Below, piece after piece: positions 57,237 to 64,000 of a stretch of DNA of 64,000 bases (position 1 is its first letter; each line of letters starts with the position of its first letter). The stretch is taken from contig CAVTZG010000021.1 in NCBI GenBank assembly GCA_963739135.1, positions 620,001-684,000 of the forward strand, in the 5' to 3' direction. A program made the position numbers and the translations under genes. This DNA comes from Palsa-504 sp963739135 (GTDB lineage Bacteria > Actinomycetota > Actinomycetes > Streptosporangiales > Streptosporangiaceae). A model generated the notes under the pieces. The model was not told the origin of the DNA and did not search any database. It saw only the letters and a list, made by a program, of their open reading frames with translations.

Positions 57237-59330
57237 CTACAGAAGCGGATCGTCCTCGTGGTCGTCCTCGTCGTCGGCCTCGTTCTCGTGGTCGGCCTCG
57301 TCCTCGTCGTCGGCCTCATCGAGGGCATCGAGGTCTCCTAGGTCGTCAACGTCGTCCGTTTCGGCCAGGTCCTCGAACTCGATGCCGTCCAGCTCGTCCA
57401 GGCGGTCAGCGGCGTCGGTCTCGCCGTCGGCGTCGGCCGCCGCGGCGCGGGCGAACGCCTCCCTGGCCTCCTGCTCGCGGCCCGCCGCGAGCAGCGCGTC
57501 CGCATACGCGTAGAACAGCCGGGCCGACCACGGCCGCAGCCGACCCCTGGTCAGCTCGGGTACCTGCAAGACGAGCACGGCAGCGTCCGCCAGGCCCTGG
57601 TCCCTGCGGATCCCCGACTCGACGATGCGGAGCTCGATCTGGGTAGCCCGATCGAGCTGGCTGACGTCTACCTCGCGCACCAGGGCGAGCGCCCGGTCCA
57701 CCCGGCCGAGGGCGCGCTCGCAGTCGACCATGGCCGGGAGGTAGTCCTCCCGGCCGGTCATGCGGCGGGCAGCGCGCAGCTCGGACAGTGCTTCGGCCCA
57801 CCGGCTGGTCTGGTAGGCGGCGATGCCAACCGCTTCCCTGACCACGCCGACGCGAGCCGCCAGGCGCTTGGCGACCTGGGCGTACGCGTACCCCTGCTCG
57901 GGGTCGGTAGCCAGGCCCGCGGCGACCAGGTAACGGGCCACGCTGTCGGCTAGGTCGTTCGGCAGGCTGTGCAGCTGGGCCCGGGCCTCGGAGTCGAGCT
58001 GCTGCGGGGTGATCGCGTCGGGAACGCGCGGACCGTAATCCCGTGCCGGGCGCTCGGGACTGCGCCCGCCGTCCGACGGGAACCGCGGGCCTCGCGCCTG
58101 GCCCTGGTCCGGGCCGGCCCATGGTCGCCTGGCGCCTGGGCGCTGGGGTGCACGGTCACCGGCTCGCCCGTGGGCTGGACGCCCCGGAGCGCCCTCCCGG
58201 AACGGCCGACCGGAGCCAGCGGAACTGCCCCGCGCCCGGCTGTCCCCGCCGGGCCGTGTCTCGCGTCTGGACCCAGAGCCCCGCTCGGAGCCAGAGCCCC
58301 GCTCGGAGCCAGAGCCCCGCTCGGAGCCAGAGCCCCGCTCGGAGCCAGAGCCCCGCTCGGAACCAGAGCCCCGCTCGGAACCAGAGCCCCGCTCGGAACC
58401 GGAGCCCCGCTCGAAGCGAGAGCCCCGCTCCGAGCCAGAGTCCCGCCTGGAGCTGTAGTCTCGCCCGGAGCCAGAACCTCGTCCGGAGCTGGTGCCTCGT
58501 TCGGCCTGGCCCGTCTCCCGTCGGCGTGGCCGGTCTCCCGTCGGCGTTCTGGCAGAACCGCGGTCCGTCTCGCTGTCGCGCGTCCTGCGCTCACCGGGGC
58601 CTGCCGCGGAAGGTCGGTCGCTCCTGTATGACCCATCGGCCGGTGCCGGGCGTCCCGGCCTGCGCGGCCCTTCACCGCGGGCCGGACCGCGGCCGCGCGC
58701 CTGGCTGGGTGCGGACGTCCGGGCCGTGCCGCGTGCTCCGCCGGTCAGCGGCGTCCGCGGGCCCCGCCACGGGGGCTGACCATCCGAGGTTCCCGAGCCG
58801 TCCGGTGTCCTTGATCGGGCTGGCCCACGTGAGCTGCCTGACGTCCATGATCCGCTTGACGTACGCGGACTGCCTGACGTCCCAGCGCTCGCTGATGCCC
58901 TAGCGCCGCCTGATGAGCGGGCCCCGCCTGATGAGCGGGCCCCGCCTGATGAGCGCGGGCCTGCCGGCGACCCCGGCCTCCTCGGCGTGCGGCGTGCGCC
59001 TTCGCCAGCGGCCGCGCCGTGGCCAGTTGCCCCGGCGTGACCAGCACGCGGCTCCTGACCGTCGCGGCCGGGCGCAGGCCTGCCCCGCCCGGAACCTGCC
59101 GAGCCGGCGCTGCCGCCCGTGCCCGAGCTCCGGCCCGAGCCGGTACCTGAACTGCGGCCTGAGCCGGTACCCGAACTCCGGCCCGGAATCCGGGCACCCG
59201 TCCGGCCGCTGGAGGCCGTCCGGGACGTCCTCGCAGCACCGCCACCCGCGCTGCCGGCGCGCGGACGGCCGCTGCCCGTACGCGGCCCGCCCGCGCCGCG
59301 TCCTTTCGGCGTTCCGCGTCCCTCAGCCAC
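57237..59330 (-). CDS. TPR protein with a ~440-residue Arg/Gly/Ser-rich disordered N-terminal region and an acidic tail
   Basis: About 697 residues from GTG 59330 (MAEGRGTPKGRGAG), with GGAGG 9 nt upstream. The first ~440 residues are low-complexity RG/SG repeats, including an 18-bp DNA repeat that encodes RGSGSE repeatedly. Then come helical repeats of a TPR/superhelical domain ('LPNDLADSVARYLVAAGL', 'VGIAAYQTSRWAEALSELRA', 'ELTRGRLRPWSARLFYAYAD'). The end is very acidic (DEDEADHENEADDEDDHEDD). A basic RNA-binding-like tail with an acidic end, placed immediately downstream of an rRNA operon, suggests a ribosome-linked role, which is speculative. Confidence 0.75.
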   Translation of the reverse strand: MAEGRGTPKGRGAGGPRTGSGRPRAGSAGGGAARTSRTASSGRTGARIPGRSSGTGSGRSSGTGSGRSSGTGGSAGSAGSGRGRPAPGRDGQEPRAGHAGATGHGAAAGEGARRTPRRPGSPAGPRSSGGARSSGGARSSGGARASASAGTSGSPRTSSGSWTSGSSRGPARSRTPDGSGTSDGQPPWRGPRTPLTGGARGTARTSAPSQARGRGPARGEGPRRPGRPAPADGSYRSDRPSAAGPGERRTRDSETDRGSARTPTGDRPRRRETGQAERGTSSGRGSGSGRDYSSRRDSGSERGSRFERGSGSERGSGSERGSGSERGSGSERGSGSERGSGSERGSGSERGSGSRRETRPGGDSRARGSSAGSGRPFREGAPGRPAHGRAGDRAPQRPGARRPWAGPDQGQARGPRFPSDGGRSPERPARDYGPRVPDAITPQQLDSEARAQLHSLPNDLADSVARYLVAAGLATDPEQGYAYAQVAKRLAARVGVVREAVGIAAYQTSRWAEALSELRAARRMTGREDYLPAMVDCERALGRVDRALALVREVDVSQLDRATQIELRIVESGIRRDQGLADAAVLVLQVPELTRGRLRPWSARLFYAYADALLAAGREQEAREAFARAAAADADGETDAADRLDELDGIEFEDLAETDDVDDLGDLDALDEADDEDEADHENEADDEDDHEDDPLL
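58273..58452. repeat. 18-bp tandem repeat (about 10 units) in the disordered region of the TPR gene
   Basis: Unit ccagagccccgctcggag recurs with few changes in nine or ten consecutive units. The length is a multiple of three, so copy-number changes would keep the frame and only lengthen the RGSGSE tract. Confidence 0.85.
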
Positions 59331-59374
59331 GCCCACCAACCTCCAGCATCTGCACCACAGTATCCCGGACAAAC

Positions 59375-59413
59375 GAAGAGGGCCGCTCGACCTCATCGGG
59401 AGCGACCCTCTTC
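59375..59413 (-). terminator. Hairpin terminator after the 5S rRNA gene
   Basis: Arms gaagagggccgctc and gagcgaccctcttc pair with one mismatch around an 11-nt loop, just downstream of 5S rRNA in the direction of rRNA transcription. Confidence 0.7.
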
Positions 59414-59418
59414 AAACA

Positions 59419-59536
59419 TGTCCGGCGGCGTCCTACTCTCCCACGAGGTCCCCCTCGCAGTACCATCGGCGCTGAAGGGCTTAACTTCCGGGTTCGGAAT
59501 GGGACCGGGTGTTTCCCCTTCGCTATAACCGCCGAA
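59419..59536 (-). rRNA. rrf: 5S ribosomal RNA
   Basis: The reverse complement shows the 5S core 'cccattccgaacccggaagt' and 'gcgccgatggtactgc', with complementary ends (5' ttcggcggttatagc and 3' gccgccgga). Length is about 118 nt; the exact ends are approximate by a few bases. Confidence 0.93.
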
Positions 59537-59632
59537 ACTCTATTGAGATGTCACCGGCTCACTTAGTGAAGCGGGCCTGAATGGCGACCGTATCTCGGGA
59601 ACCGCACAGTGGACGCAAACAGCAAATGGAGT

Positions 59633-64000
<4,368 letters not shown>

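Noticed and set aside
57119..57328. 69-residue ORF rich in Thr-Arg repeats on the minus strand
   Set aside because: It is the acidic tail of the TPR gene read in another frame.

Overview
The window comes from a high-GC actinomycete (Actinomycetota). The evidence is very high GC with frequent GTG and TTG starts, actinobacterial gene neighbourhoods (glnE beside glnA2 and nadE, panB, map), F420-related enzymes, and an rRNA operon on the minus strand at the right end. I cannot name the genus from sequence alone.

Layout. 0-1.6 kb: a reversible protein-acetylation module (a GNAT acetyltransferase running off the left edge, a short Usp-like ORF, and the deacetylase acuC), then an IS630-type transposase remnant. 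1.9-20.7 kb: a mosaic of small regulators (zinc-finger protein, HTH plus Clp-N pair with twin palindromic operators), a phospholipase C-like enzyme, GNATs, a methyltransferase, serine hydrolase and AraC genes. These are mixed with broken genes: an ankyrin protein, a CaiB-type CoA transferase and a truncated nSTAND NTPase. 17.6-28.1 kb: a conserved metabolic core with glnE, an aldehyde dehydrogenase, an S9 peptidase, glnA2 and nadE. GlnA2 has Trp where adenylylated glutamine synthetases carry the modified Tyr, so GlnE next door probably acts on another glutamine synthetase.

28.1-33.2 kb is the most interesting part. It is a compact minus-strand operon encoding a TIR-domain protein, a SIR2-like protein, and an nSTAND NTPase with one membrane segment and a C-terminal WD40 propeller. 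The genes overlap or nearly overlap, and by eye the TIR and SIR2 genes are less GC-rich than their surroundings. TIR plus SIR2 recalls Thoeris, while STAND plus a repeat sensor recalls Avs-type systems. Here the SIR2 domain has lost both residues expected for NAD+ hydrolysis, and the TIR and SIR2 reading frames look like one gene split by a single-base change. I read it as a candidate anti-phage or conflict system in which TIR is the likely enzyme and STAND-WD40 the sensor and switch. This is inference.

33.4-59.4 kb: a TetR-MFS efflux pair with a palindromic operator, a serine hydrolase gene broken in two low-complexity tracts, panB, several junctions of unrelated gene fragments, a DnaA-box-like cluster, F420-linked genes (LLM oxidoreductase, F420:NADPH reductase), an Lgt-family membrane protein, two UPF0145 paralogues, map, a thioesterase, a HAD phosphatase with a His-Asp repeat tail, a DUF1015 protein, a metallo-hydrolase, a PQQ-type propeller lipoprotein and a TPR protein with a long RG-rich disordered region. 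59.4-64 kb: 5S, 23S and the 3' part of 16S rRNA on the minus strand.

Two themes recur. Short tandem repeats of 9 to 19 bp sit in and between genes, and several lie exactly at frame breaks. Many genes are interrupted by one frame break, which could be real decay or slippage, or uncorrected assembly errors. Raw reads would be needed to tell these apart.
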